Shown here: positions 25,082 through 34,164 of the stretch, piece after piece | How the letters are laid out: the number at the start of each line of letters is the position of its first letter | Numbering within the stretch: position 1 is the stretch's first letter | NCBI GenBank assembly: GCA_031291075.1 | Contig: JARLJS010000159.1 | Span: forward strand, 1-47,127 | Direction: 5' to 3' | Length of the DNA: 47,127 nt | From: Nevskia sp. | GTDB taxonomy: Bacteria; Pseudomonadota; Gammaproteobacteria; Nevskiales; Nevskiaceae | The notes under the pieces: generated by a model | The model's input: only the letters and a program-made list of their open reading frames with translations | Told to the model about the DNA's origin: nothing | Database searches by the model: none | Made by a program: the position numbers and the translations under genes

Positions 25082-26182
25082 GTGAACAGCGCAACAGTGG
25101 AACGTCTCGTATCGGTGGATTCGCACGTGCACTTCACCGACGAATGGGTGAAGGCGCGGCTGCGCAAGGAGCTGCAGCCGATCTGGGACGAGGCCAACAG
25201 GAAGGCGGAGGAGTACGCCGCCAAGGTCCTGCGTGGCGGGCAAAAGCAGCTGGAGCTTGAGGACTTCGTGGATCCCGAGGCATCCCAGGATCCCGGTCAC
25301 TTCGAGCCGAACGCCAAGCTCCAGGCGATGGACCGCGACGGCGTCTACGCCGAGGTCATCTTCCCCGAGCTGGCCGGCGCCAAGATCGCCAACCCGCAAC
25401 TGATGGGTAACGACTGGAAGGAAGTGTTCCAGGGCTACAACAACGCCATGGCGGACTTCGCCTCGGTCGACCCGGTGCGCCTGATGACGGCCTACCAGCT
25501 GCCGCTGTACGACATCGATTTCGCGGTGAAGGAGGTCAAGCGCCTGGCCAGGGACAAGAAGGCACGCTGCGTGCAGATCACGCCGTATCCGTCCGACCTG
25601 GGGCTGCCGGACGTCTACGACAAGCGCTACGAGCCGCTATGGGCGACGATCCAGGATCACGAGCTGACCATCCTTAATCACCTGGACCTGAAGATGAACC
25701 TGTGGGACGTGTTCCGCCGCGACCCGACCCCGCAGAAGGGGATCTTCACCGGCCTGGCCTGGACACCGCTGGCGGAGTCGATCTGCATGTGGATCCTCAC
25801 CGGCACGTTGGAGCGCTTCCCGCGGCTCAAGGTGCTCATCGTCGAGCCGGGCCTGGGCTGGCTGCCCTGGTTCTTCCAGGCCCTGCTGGATCCGCGCATG
25901 CACCAGCACTACGAGTTCCCGGGCGTGAAGCTGCTGCCGAGCGAGTACTTTAAGCGACAGATGGGCGCGACGTTCATGTACGAGCCGCAGGGCCTGAAGG
26001 CAGCCTATGACTATTTCGGCCCGGACTGCCTGTTCTGGTCGACCGACTTCCCGCACCCGGCGACCTGCTGGCCCAACTCGCGCCAGCAGGTGGTATCACA
26101 GTTCAAGGAGGCGGGCATTCCGGAGGCGGATCGCCGCAAGATCACCTCGGAGAATGGGCTGCGAGTGTTTGGCCTGAAATGA
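25082..26182 (+). CDS. Amidohydrolase 2 family (ACMSD-like) metal-dependent hydrolase
   Basis: A 366-residue TIM-barrel enzyme. Seen: the HxH metal motif at residues 15-17 (VDSHVHF), a His on the mid-barrel strand (TILNHLDLKMN), and the strand-8 Asp322 (FWSTDFPHP), the usual catalytic/metal position. Family members include decarboxylases and C-C or ring-fission hydrolases in aromatic and steroid pathways. The start is GTG at 25082, supported by AGGAGA eight bases upstream; upstream in-frame codons to 25016 overlap the palindrome and look non-coding. It follows the P450 gene on the same strand with 122 bp between. The exact reaction is unknown. Confidence 0.88.
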   Translation: MNSATVERLVSVDSHVHFTDEWVKARLRKELQPIWDEANRKAEEYAAKVLRGGQKQLELEDFVDPEASQDPGHFEPNAKLQAMDRDGVYAEVIFPELAGAKIANPQLMGNDWKEVFQGYNNAMADFASVDPVRLMTAYQLPLYDIDFAVKEVKRLARDKKARCVQITPYPSDLGLPDVYDKRYEPLWATIQDHELTILNHLDLKMNLWDVFRRDPTPQKGIFTGLAWTPLAESICMWILTGTLERFPRLKVLIVEPGLGWLPWFFQALLDPRMHQHYEFPGVKLLPSEYFKRQMGATFMYEPQGLKAAYDYFGPDCLFWSTDFPHPATCWPNSRQQVVSQFKEAGIPEADRRKITSENGLRVFGLK

Positions 26183-26190
26183 TGTGAGGC

Positions 26191-26260
26191 GGGAGGCGGG
26201 AGGCGTGAAAAGCAAAGGCGAAGGAGCGTCGGCTTTTCGCTGTTGCGCCTCCCGCCTCCC
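26191..26260. terminator. Long nested hairpin between convergent genes
   Basis: Bases 26191-26205 (GGGAGGCGGGAGGCG) pair perfectly with 26246-26260. Inside, GAAAAGC (26207-26213) pairs with GCTTTTC (26232-26238). The structure fills the 84-bp gap between the amidohydrolase stop and the convergent proline-rich gene. It may act as a two-way transcription stop, although there is no T-tract after either outer arm, or it may be a copy of a dispersed intergenic repeat. Confidence 0.6.
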
Positions 26261-26266
26261 GGCCGT

Positions 26267-27070
26267 TCAGTAAGACGGCCCGGGCGCTGGCGCCATCCTG
26301 TAGCGCGGTGGCTGGACCGGCTGGGGCGGCTGCGGATTGTGTGGCGGTTGCGGCTGCACGGGCTGCGGCTGTACGGGCTGTGGAACGGGCCGTGGCATGG
26401 GTTGCGGCAGGGGGCTGGATTGCGGCGGGAACCGGCCGCCGTCCCGTCCGTCGTGCTCGTCGTGATCGTGCCGGTGTTCGTGTTCGCGGTTCTGCTCCAC
26501 CACGATCACGGTCGGTTGCGCCGCCGTCGGTGCCACTGTTTCCGCCGTGTCGGGTGCAGAGGGCGGCGGCGGGGGTGCGGCCTGGGTGGACTGGGGCAGG
26601 GTGCCAGGGTCCCAGCCGCGCTGCGCGGCGAATTCCGCGTAGCGGCCGCAGGCTTCCGCCTGCAGTGCGGGGTAATCGCCGTTGCGGTTGTTGTCGGCGG
26701 CCTCGTAGCAATTCCTTTGCAGGGCGTAGTAGGTCGCCTGGTCCTGCGCCAACTGGATGTCTTCGGCCGACGGCTGTGGAGGTGCCGCCGGCGTTGGCGG
26801 TGGTGGCGCTGCCGCCGCGGCGGGCTGCGCAGGGGCTGCCGCCGGTTGCACCGGGGCCGCGCCGGCTGGCAAGGTCTTCGGCTCGGGCGGCGGCTGGGGA
26901 GCGACCGCGGCCGGGGCTGGCGGCTTTGGCGCTTGCGGCAACACGGCTTCCGCGGCAGGCGGGTGGGGATGGTAAAGCTGCCAGACGCCGTAACCCGCAC
27001 CGCCGAGCAAGGTCAGCGCGGTGACCGTATAAGTGAAGGAATCCAGCGCCAGCTTCAAAGCGGGTTTCAT
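26267..27070 (-). CDS. Proline-rich single-span membrane protein, unknown function
   Basis: A 267-residue protein that I do not recognise. Seen: one N-terminal membrane helix (TYTVTALTLLGGAGYGVWQL, no cleavage site obvious), a Pro/Ala-rich stalk to about residue 100, a small globular part with two cysteines (QRNCYEAADNNRNGDYPALQ; AEACGRYAEFAAQRGW), a His/Asp-rich patch (EHEHRHDHDEHDG) and a C-terminal tail of repeated QPVQP units. The layout suggests a periplasmic domain on flexible stalks, anchored in the inner membrane. The His/Asp patch might bind metal. It is the only gene between the long hairpin and the merR gene. Confidence 0.75.
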   Translation of the reverse strand: MKPALKLALDSFTYTVTALTLLGGAGYGVWQLYHPHPPAAEAVLPQAPKPPAPAAVAPQPPPEPKTLPAGAAPVQPAAAPAQPAAAAAPPPPTPAAPPQPSAEDIQLAQDQATYYALQRNCYEAADNNRNGDYPALQAEACGRYAEFAAQRGWDPGTLPQSTQAAPPPPPSAPDTAETVAPTAAQPTVIVVEQNREHEHRHDHDEHDGRDGGRFPPQSSPLPQPMPRPVPQPVQPQPVQPQPPHNPQPPQPVQPPRYRMAPAPGPSY

Positions 27071-27290
27071 CGCCGGACATCATGCGCGGCAGGTGCCTCC
27101 GCGGCAAGTCCCGATCTCATGCCCGTCCCGAGGAGAACATGGTGGCCGCGGCGGAGGGCACGGAGGAGATCACTCGGGACCCTGCCTGGCCCCGAAACCC
27201 TCCGCGGCGGCCGGTGATAATGACCGGTATAAAGCCGGGTGGTTCCCGCCAGTACCGTGACTTTACATGCGGCTGAAGGTAAAGATTCTG

Positions 27291-27707
27291 TTACACCGGC
27301 CAGCGCTGCAACAGGCGCTCGAGCTCGGACCGGATGTCCTGCAATTCCTGGCGCTTGCGTGACTGGGGCGCAGGGGTAGCGTCATGGTTCAGCGTGGGCG
27401 TTGCGGGTATCGCCAGCTTGGGCCTCTCCACCCGCGGCTGGTCCTTGAGGCGCTGGCGCGCGCCGCCGATGGTGAAACCCTGTTCGTACAGCAGGCTGCG
27501 GATATGCCGTACCATCAGCACGTCATCGATCTGGTAGTAGCGACGGTTGCCGCGGCGCTTGATCGGCTTGAGCTGCGGGAATTCCTGTTCCCAGTAGCGC
27601 AGCACGTGCGGCTTCACCGCGCACAGGTCGCTGACCTCGCCGATGGCGAAGTAGCGCTTGCGCGGGATTTCCGGCAGCGGCTGGGGCTGTTCAGCCGTTG
27701 TTTTCAT
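27291..27707 (-). CDS. MerR-family transcriptional regulator (ihfA-linked)
   Basis: A 138-residue regulator. Seen: the MerR winged-helix DNA-binding domain at about residues 17-86 ([20 protein letters not shown], then [14 protein letters not shown] and [17 protein letters not shown]). It has only a short C-terminal extension and no cysteine-rich metal site, so this is the conserved regulator found next to ihfA in many gammaproteobacteria and not a CueR-type metal sensor. It overlaps the end of ihfA by 17 bases and is surely co-transcribed with it. Its target genes are unknown. Confidence 0.93.
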   Translation of the reverse strand: MKTTAEQPQPLPEIPRKRYFAIGEVSDLCAVKPHVLRYWEQEFPQLKPIKRRGNRRYYQIDDVLMVRHIRSLLYEQGFTIGGARQRLKDQPRVERPKLAIPATPTLNHDATPAPQSRKRQELQDIRSELERLLQRWPV

Positions 27708-27987
27708 CGACGCTCACCCGCAAACGCAGTTTCTGTCCGGGCCGGAACGTCACGACGCGGCGTGCCGAGATGGGAATCTCCTCGCCAGTTTTGGGATTGC
27801 GGCCGGGGCGCTGGTTCTTGTCGCGCAGCTCGAAATTGCCGAAACCGGACAGTTTGACCGGCTCGCCTTGTTCCAGCCGCCCGCGAATCTCTTCGAAGAA
27901 GAGATCGACGAACTCTTTCGCCTCGCGCTTGTTCAGCCCCAATTCGTCGAACAAGGCTTCAGCCAGCTCTGCTTTTGTGAGCGCCAC
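27691..27987 (-). CDS. ihfA: Integration host factor subunit alpha
   Basis: A 98-residue HU/IHF-fold DNA-bending protein. Seen: [28 protein letters not shown], then [30 protein letters not shown] with the RPGRNP arm tip whose Pro intercalates into DNA. Length and position after pheT match the alpha subunit. The start lies 15 bp after the pheT stop. Its partner subunit (ihfB) is not in this window. Confidence 0.98.
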   Translation of the reverse strand: MALTKAELAEALFDELGLNKREAKEFVDLFFEEIRGRLEQGEPVKLSGFGNFELRDKNQRPGRNPKTGEEIPISARRVVTFRPGQKLRLRVSVDENNG

Positions 27988-28002
27988 GCTTTTGACCCCA
28001 CC

Positions 28003-30378
28003 CTATCCCCGAACGGAGGCCCCCAGTTTTGCGAGTACAGCGGCAGTCACGTCCCCAACCGCCGCTTCCACTTCCTGTATGTTAAGGGTGCGTGAATGCT
28101 CTTGAAAAATCAAGCCTAAGGCCATGCTTTTAAAGCCTTCCGGAAGACCGGGGCCGCGGTAGAGGTCGAACGGCAGGACCGTTTTCAGGAGCGCTCCGCC
28201 AGCGTTACGCACCACCGTGACCAGTTCTTCGGCGGTGACGGCCTCGGGCAATTCGAATGCCAGATCCCGCCGGGAATAGGGGTATTCCGGGATCGGTGCG
28301 GGCGCCGGCAGAGGCACGCCGCGGGCGGCGTCGGCGTCCAGCTCGAACAGGATCACTGGCTCGCTCAGGTCCAGCGGCTCCACCAGGCGCGGGTGCAGCT
28401 CGCCCAGCCAGCCCGCCGGGTTGCCGTCGCGCAGGATACGGGCGCAGCGTCCCGGATGCAGTGCCGGATGGCTGCCGCGCTCGAACGCGAAGCGGTCCAG
28501 CGCACTACCGAACAGCGCCGACAGATCGGCCTTGATGTCGTAATAGTCGACGATCCGTTCAGGTTTGCTGCCCCATTGCTCAGGCAGGGCGTTACCGGCG
28601 GCCAGCCCGCCCAGCCGCAGGGTCTCGCGGGTGCCGCCGTCGTCGGCGGGAGCGTAGCAGGCGCCGCATTCGAACAGGCGGGCGCGCTTCTGCTGCCGCT
28701 GGCGGTTGTACTGCCAGGTGGCGACCAGGCCGCTCCACAGCGAGGTACGCATGGCCGCCATGGTCTCGGCGATGGGGTTGTCCAGGTTCACCGCCGCCAC
28801 GCCGGGGTTGAGCTGGGCCTGCAGCCGGGGGTCGACGAAGCTGTAGGTCACCACTTCCTGGTAGCCGCGCGCGACCAGGCTGTCCCTGAGGCTGTCGATG
28901 GGGAGCTGGGTCTCCGGGGCGGCGAACGGCGTCAGCGACACGGCATAGGCGCGTGGGGCGATCCGCTCGTAGCCGTACAGCCGGCCCACCTCCTCCACCA
29001 GATCGGCCTCGATGCGCAGGTCGTAGCGGTGGGTGGGGACCCGTACGCGCCAGGTGCCGGCGGCTTCGGCCTGCGTCTCCAGCCCCAGGCGTGCCAGCAA
29101 CTCGGGCACCTCCAGCGCGGGAATCTGGCAGCCCAGCAGGCGCTCGATGCGCGGGTGCCGCAGGCGGATGGTGGCGGCGTACTGGGGGGCGCGGCCAACT
29201 TCGACCACGGGACCGGCTTCGCCGCCGCAGATCTGCTTGACCAGCGCGGTGGCCCGCTCCAGCGCGCGCCGCTGCAGGGCGGGGTCCACACCGCGCTCGA
29301 AGCGATGGCGGGAGTCGGACAGCACCTTGTGGCGGCGGCCGCTGGCGGCCACCGTTTCCGGGTCGAAGCAGGCGGCTTCAAGGAAGATTTCGGTGGTCGT
29401 GTCGGTCACGCCCGAGGCGGTGCCGCCCATCACCCCCGCCAGCACTAGCGGCCCGCTGTTGTCGGCGATGACCAGGTCGGCGGGGACCAGCGAGAGCGTC
29501 TGCTCGTTGAGCAGGGCCAGCTTCTCCCCGGCGCGGGCCCGGCGCACCCGCACCGCTCCGGCGAGCTGGGCACAGTCGAAGCCGTGCATGGGCTGGCCCA
29601 GTTCCAGCAGCACGTAGTTGGTGATGTCCACCACCGGGTGGATGGCGCGGATACCGGAACGGCGCAGGCGCTCGCGCATCCAGTCCGGGGTGCGGGCCTT
29701 GGGATTGAGGCCGGCGACCACGCGGCCCACGTAGTGCGGACAGCCCTGCGCGTCCTCGACGATGACGTCCTTGCCGGGCAGGCCGCTGACCACCGCGGGA
29801 CGGATCGCCGGCGGCTTGAGCGGCATGCTGTACAGGGCCGCGACTTCGCGCGCCAGCCCGGACACGCTGAGACAGTCGCCGCGGTTGGGGGTCAGCTCCA
29901 GGTTGAACAGGCGGTCTTCCAGCCCCAGGTGCTTTTCCAGCAGCTCGCCGGGCGATGCGGTGGCGTCCAGCTCCAGCAGGCCTTCCCCCTTGTCGCTCAA
30001 CCCCAGCTCGACGGCGGAGCAGAGCATGCCGCTGGATTCGACGCCGCGCAGCACGGCCTTGTCGATCACCTTGCCGCCGGGCAGGCGCGCGCCGGGCAGG
30101 GCGGCCGGCACCATGATGCCGGCGCGGGCGTTGGCCGCGCCGCAGACGATGGTGAGCGGCTGGTTGCCGCCGGCGTCGACCTCGCACACGCGCAGGCGAT
30201 CGGCCTGCGGATGCGGCGCGGCGCTCAGGATGCGCGCCACCACCACGCCTTCCGGCAGATCGGTCGACAGCGGCTCGGCCTCGCATTCGAGCCCGGCCAT
30301 GTTGAGCTTTTCGGCCAGGGCGGTGGCGCTCACCGGCGGGTTGACCCACTCGCGCAGCCAGTTTTCGGAGATTTTCAT
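28003..30378 (-). CDS. pheT: Phenylalanyl-tRNA synthetase beta subunit
   Basis: A 791-residue protein that pairs with PheS as an alpha2-beta2 enzyme charging tRNA-Phe. Seen: the start MKISENWLREWVNPPVSATA, the tRNA-binding OB-fold (VARILSAAPHPQADRLRVCEVD), the B3/4 editing domain, B5 and the FDX-anticodon-binding C-terminus (YPYSRRDLAFELPEAVTAEE; FQEHSRTLN). The ATG at 30378 is four bases after pheS. Length is standard for the bacterial subunit. Confidence 0.98.
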   Translation of the reverse strand: MKISENWLREWVNPPVSATALAEKLNMAGLECEAEPLSTDLPEGVVVARILSAAPHPQADRLRVCEVDAGGNQPLTIVCGAANARAGIMVPAALPGARLPGGKVIDKAVLRGVESSGMLCSAVELGLSDKGEGLLELDATASPGELLEKHLGLEDRLFNLELTPNRGDCLSVSGLAREVAALYSMPLKPPAIRPAVVSGLPGKDVIVEDAQGCPHYVGRVVAGLNPKARTPDWMRERLRRSGIRAIHPVVDITNYVLLELGQPMHGFDCAQLAGAVRVRRARAGEKLALLNEQTLSLVPADLVIADNSGPLVLAGVMGGTASGVTDTTTEIFLEAACFDPETVAASGRRHKVLSDSRHRFERGVDPALQRRALERATALVKQICGGEAGPVVEVGRAPQYAATIRLRHPRIERLLGCQIPALEVPELLARLGLETQAEAAGTWRVRVPTHRYDLRIEADLVEEVGRLYGYERIAPRAYAVSLTPFAAPETQLPIDSLRDSLVARGYQEVVTYSFVDPRLQAQLNPGVAAVNLDNPIAETMAAMRTSLWSGLVATWQYNRQRQQKRARLFECGACYAPADDGGTRETLRLGGLAAGNALPEQWGSKPERIVDYYDIKADLSALFGSALDRFAFERGSHPALHPGRCARILRDGNPAGWLGELHPRLVEPLDLSEPVILFELDADAARGVPLPAPAPIPEYPYSRRDLAFELPEAVTAEELVTVVRNAGGALLKTVLPFDLYRGPGLPEGFKSMALGLIFQEHSRTLNIQEVEAAVGDVTAAVLAKLGASVRG

Positions 30379-30382
30379 GGGG

Positions 30383-31390
30383 TCACCGGAACTGTTCGAG
30401 GAAGCGCAGATCGTTGTTGAAGAACAGGCGCAGGTCGTCCACGCCGTAGCGCAGCATCGCCAGGCGCTCCACGCCCATGCCGAAGGCATAGCCGGTATAG
30501 CGCTCCGGGTCGATACCGACCGCATCGAGCACGTTCGGGTGCACCACGCCGCAGCCCAGCAACTCCAGCCAGCGCGGTTCCTGGCCGGGCAGGGCCCAGC
30601 GCATGTGCACGTCGGCGCCGGGCTCGACGAAGGGGAAGTAGGACGGCCGGAACAGCGCTTCCACCGGGCGTTCGAAGAACAGCGACAGGAACTGCTGCAG
30701 GTCGTGCTTGAGGTCGGCAAGGCCGACGTTCTCCGCCACGTACAGTCCCTCCACCTGGTGGAACATGGGGCTGTGAGTACGGTCGAAGTCGACACGGTAG
30801 ACGCGGCCGGGGCAGATGATGCGGATCGGCGGCTGGCGCCGCTTCATGGTGCGGATCTGTACCGGGCTGGTATGCGTGCGCAGCAGGCGGGAGCCGTCCA
30901 GCACGTAGAACGTATCCTGCATGGCCCGCGCCGGGTGCGATTCCGGGATGTTGAGCGCCTGGAAGTTGTGCCAGTCGTCCTCGATCTCCGGCCCCTGCAC
31001 GCTTTCGAAACCCATCGAGTTGAAGATGGACTCGATGCGGCGGATGGTGCGCGTCACCGGGTGCAGCGCGCCCGGGGCCTCGCCGCGGCCGGGCAGGGTC
31101 ACGTCGATCGTCTGCGAGGCCAGCTTGCGGGCCAGCTCGGCCTCGCTCAGGGTCGTGGACTTGCGTTCCAGCCGGTCGGACAGGTCCTGCTTGACCCGGT
31201 TGACCTTCTCGCCGAAGGCCTTGCGCTGGTCGGGAGCCATGCCGCCGAGCTGTTTCAGCAGCTCCGTGACGCTGCCTTTCTTGCCGAGCAGCTCCACCCG
31301 CAGCTGCTCCAGCGCGCGTGCATCCGCCGCGGCGTCGATCTTCTCTGCCGCGGTCCCGCTCAACTGGTCGAGTTCTAGTTCCAGGTTCAT
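30383..31390 (-). CDS. pheS: Phenylalanyl-tRNA synthetase alpha subunit
   Basis: The catalytic subunit, about 335 residues. Seen: an N-terminal coiled-coil ([20 protein letters not shown]), motif 2 region ([38 protein letters not shown]) and motif 3 ([20 protein letters not shown]). ATG 31390 is chosen; a GTG directly before it is the alternative. There is no strong ribosome site. A terminator-like hairpin lies just upstream, after rplT. No Phe-rich leader peptide is visible before it. Confidence 0.97.
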   Translation of the reverse strand: MNLELELDQLSGTAAEKIDAAADARALEQLRVELLGKKGSVTELLKQLGGMAPDQRKAFGEKVNRVKQDLSDRLERKSTTLSEAELARKLASQTIDVTLPGRGEAPGALHPVTRTIRRIESIFNSMGFESVQGPEIEDDWHNFQALNIPESHPARAMQDTFYVLDGSRLLRTHTSPVQIRTMKRRQPPIRIICPGRVYRVDFDRTHSPMFHQVEGLYVAENVGLADLKHDLQQFLSLFFERPVEALFRPSYFPFVEPGADVHMRWALPGQEPRWLELLGCGVVHPNVLDAVGIDPERYTGYAFGMGVERLAMLRYGVDDLRLFFNNDLRFLEQFR

Positions 31391-31412
31391 CACGATGGCT
31401 TCGGGAGATGAC

Positions 31413-31456
31413 GCAACAAAAGCAAAGGGGGAGAGGCGCGAGCGCCGCTCCCCCTT
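31413..31456 (-). terminator. Intrinsic terminator between rplT and pheS
   Basis: AAGGGGGAG (31425-31433) pairs perfectly with CTCCCCCTT (31448-31456), and an inner GGCG/CGCC extends the stem. Read on the minus strand it is followed by TTTGCTTTTGTTG (to about 31413). It lies 30 bp after the rplT stop and 23 bp before pheS. It probably ends part of the infC-rplT transcripts and lets some through to pheST-ihfA. Confidence 0.8.
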
Positions 31457-31485
31457 GTCAAAGCGTACTGCTGGCTAAACGCGGA

Positions 31486-31845
31486 TCAGGCGGCGAGCTG
31501 GGCCTTGGCCTGGGTCACCAGCTGCGCGAACGCGGGCTTGTCGTGCACCGCGATGTCGGCCAGCACCTTGCGGTCCAGTTCGACGCCGGCAGCAGCGAGC
31601 CCGTGGATAAACCGGCTGTAGGACAGGCCGTGCTCGTTGGCGGCGGCGTTGATGCGCACGATCCACAGCGCGCGGAACTCGCGCTTCTTGGCGCGCCGGT
31701 CGCGGAAGGCGTACTGGCCGGACTTGATGACCTGTTGCTTGGCCGCGCGGTAGACGCGTGAGCGCCCGCCGTAATAACCCTTGGCCTTCTTCAGCAGCTT
31801 CTTGTGGCGGGCGCGTGCCGTGACGCCCCTTTTCACTCTTGCCAT
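31486..31845 (-). CDS. rplT: 50S ribosomal protein L20
   Basis: A 119-residue L20. Seen: [20 protein letters not shown], then [19 protein letters not shown] and the C-terminal domain [20 protein letters not shown]. It binds 23S rRNA early in large-subunit assembly and in E. coli represses its own operon through the leader RNA. It sits 112 bp downstream of rpmI. Confidence 0.98.
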   Translation of the reverse strand: MARVKRGVTARARHKKLLKKAKGYYGGRSRVYRAAKQQVIKSGQYAFRDRRAKKREFRALWIVRINAAANEHGLSYSRFIHGLAAAGVELDRKVLADIAVHDKPAFAQLVTQAKAQLAA

Positions 31846-31957
31846 TTCTCTATACCTCTTTCTCTAGTGTGTGTGTTCGCTGGGCGAATCTGGTTATGGT
31901 GGATAAAACGTTCCTGCCCTAGTACGGGGTTGCGCAGCAACCCCGCTGAGCAGTCAA

Positions 31958-32155
31958 TCATGCATATGGAAGCATCTGCCGCACCTCGGCATTGTCCGAG
32001 GCATGCACCATGGTCGGGCCGCGCAGGTCGCGGATGCGCTTGGCCGACTTCTTGGTCAGGATGTGGCGCTTGTGCGAGCTGCTGCGCTTGAACCCGCCCT
32101 TGCCGGTGCGGGCGAAGCGCTTGGCGGCGCCGCGGTTGGTCTTCAGTTTAGGCAT
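31958..32155 (-). CDS. rpmI: 50S ribosomal protein L35
   Basis: A 65-residue L35. Seen: [20 protein letters not shown], then [20 protein letters not shown]; a very basic small subunit protein of normal length. It sits between infC and rplT in the conserved order, with 61 bp to infC upstream. Confidence 0.98.
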   Translation of the reverse strand: MPKLKTNRGAAKRFARTGKGGFKRSSSHKRHILTKKSAKRIRDLRGPTMVHASDNAEVRQMLPYA

Positions 32156-32216
32156 CGTGTTGCTCCAGTAATGATTACGCCGGCATCGCGTGCCGGTGTT
32201 GAAACCCCTTGCTCTC

Positions 32217-32735
<519 letters not shown>

Positions 32736-32800
32736 AGGCAAATCCTCCGACGGACAAAATAAATGCCGGCGGCGCAGGGCGGCCGACAGAAAAGACGAGC

Positions 32801-32833
32801 ATTATAGAGAATGACTTGTGCCATGCACAAGTC
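32801..32833 (-). promoter_or_regulatory. Promoter of the infC operon with a palindrome over minus-35
   Basis: On the minus strand TATAAT (plus-strand 32801-32806) lies 18 bp from TTGTGC (32825-32830), about 60 bp before the infC start. The minus-35 is inside a perfect dyad of 9-bp arms GACTTGTGC and GCACAAGTC (32813-32821 and 32825-32833, 3-bp centre). The dyad could be an operator, or a short hairpin ending the upstream EAL transcript, though it has no T-run. Confidence 0.65.
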
Positions 32834-32847
32834 GCAACTGCCAGACC

Positions 32848-34158
32848 TTACAGGGACTTGCGCAGGATTTCAGCCGCCGCCTGGAGGGGGGCCGGCCGGC
32901 CGAAATAATAGCCCTGGCCGAGGTCCGCGCCCAGCTCCCGCAGGGCGTCGATATGTTGCGTGGTTTCAATGCCTTCCGCCACCACGTCCATGTCCAGCTC
33001 GTGCGCCAGGCGGATCACGGCCGCCACGATGCGGCGGCCGGCCTCGTTGGCGTCCAGCTGCAGCACGAAGGAGCGGTCCAGCTTGAGGCTGTCGACCGGC
33101 AGCCGGTGCAGGTAGGACAGGGAGCTGTAGCCGGTGCCGAAATCGTCCAGGGATACCCGCATCCCGCGGGCGCGGCAGGCTTCGAGCAGCGGCAGGCCGT
33201 CGTCCACCCGCTGCAGCAGCAGGGATTCGGTGATTTCCAGCTTGAGCTGGCCAGCCTCCACCGCGTGGCGCGCCAGTGCCCGGTCCAGCGCCGGCAGCAC
33301 CTGGGGGTCGTTGAGCTGCCGCCCCGACAGGTTGATGCTCATGAACAGCGAGGGATCCCGGCGCAAGGCGTTGAGCCGGGCCAGGGCGGCGCAGGCGCCG
33401 TCGATGATCCACAGGCCGATGCGGTTGATGAGCGCCGATTCCTCCGCCAGCGGGATGAATTCGCCCGGCGGCACCATGCCGCGCTGCGGGTGGTTCCAGC
33501 GCACCAGCGCCTCGTAGCCGGCGATGTGGCCGTCGCGCAGGCGCACGATCGGTTGCAGATAGAGCTCGAGCTCCTCCCGCTCCAGCGCCAGTGTGAGGTC
33601 CTGCTCGGCATGGACCCGGGCGTGGGCCAGCGCGCGGTCGGCGTCGTCGATCTCCGCCGCAAGGCCCTCGCTGCCCGATTCGCCGTTCAGCAGCTCGCGG
33701 CAGCGGCTGTTGAGCGTGCGCAGCAGGTGCCGCAGCATCGGATCGGCCGCGTGCAGCCGCTCCGTCAGGTAGTCGTGGGTCACCACGGTCAGGCTGGTGG
33801 CGGCCGCCGCGCGGGCGCCGGCGGAGCGGGTGTGCTCGCCGAACAGCGCCATCTCGCCGAAGATGTCCTGCACCCCGAGCAGCGCCAGCACATCCTCGCG
33901 CCCGCCTTCCTCGTGCAGGATCTCCACTGCGCCGCTCTCGATGATGTAGGCGCAGTCGCCGTGCTCTCCCTGCCGGAACAGCCGCTCGCCGGGGGCGAGC
34001 ATCCGTCTGAACCTGTCCATGGTGCCGACTCTCTCAAGCGTCGCCGCCGTGCTCCTGGACCGGCGGCGCGAAGCGGCGCGGCCGGCCGCCTGCCCCGTGG
34101 CGGCGATCGAATCCCTGGCAGCCGCCTTAGGATTCACCTCGGAACGGCTTTTGTCCAT
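32848..34158 (-). CDS. cNMP-binding domain fused to EAL phosphodiesterase
   Basis: A 436-residue cytoplasmic signalling protein. Seen: a low-complexity N-terminus (to about 46); a cyclic-nucleotide-binding domain at about 48-150 with the phosphate-cassette-like FGEMALFGEHTRSAGARA (Arg111); then an EAL domain from about 185. All catalytic landmarks are present: Glu216 in YEALVRW, INLSGRQL, EITES, DDFG at 338-341, Lys359 and EGIET at 395-399. It should therefore hydrolyse cyclic-di-GMP, with the N-terminal domain as a likely ligand switch. The ATG at 34158 is six bases after the DUF748 stop; a second Met at residue 47 is possible. There is no GGDEF domain. Confidence 0.92.
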   Translation of the reverse strand: MDKSRSEVNPKAAARDSIAATGQAAGRAASRRRSRSTAATLERVGTMDRFRRMLAPGERLFRQGEHGDCAYIIESGAVEILHEEGGREDVLALLGVQDIFGEMALFGEHTRSAGARAAAATSLTVVTHDYLTERLHAADPMLRHLLRTLNSRCRELLNGESGSEGLAAEIDDADRALAHARVHAEQDLTLALEREELELYLQPIVRLRDGHIAGYEALVRWNHPQRGMVPPGEFIPLAEESALINRIGLWIIDGACAALARLNALRRDPSLFMSINLSGRQLNDPQVLPALDRALARHAVEAGQLKLEITESLLLQRVDDGLPLLEACRARGMRVSLDDFGTGYSSLSYLHRLPVDSLKLDRSFVLQLDANEAGRRIVAAVIRLAHELDMDVVAEGIETTQHIDALRELGADLGQGYYFGRPAPLQAAAEILRKSL

Positions 34159-34164
34159 GGCGCG

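Noticed and set aside
30379-30795. Extension of the pheT frame upstream of 30378
   Set aside because: This part overlaps pheS in another frame and is Cys/Ser/Thr/Arg-rich. The canonical PheT N-terminus starts at 30378.
29762-31378. 538-residue plus-strand ORF opposite pheT and pheS
   Set aside because: Antisense shadow of two unmistakable synthetase genes.
31391-31485. pheL-like leader peptide
   Set aside because: No short ORF with clustered Phe codons and a start codon exists between rplT and pheS. Only the terminator-like stem is supported.
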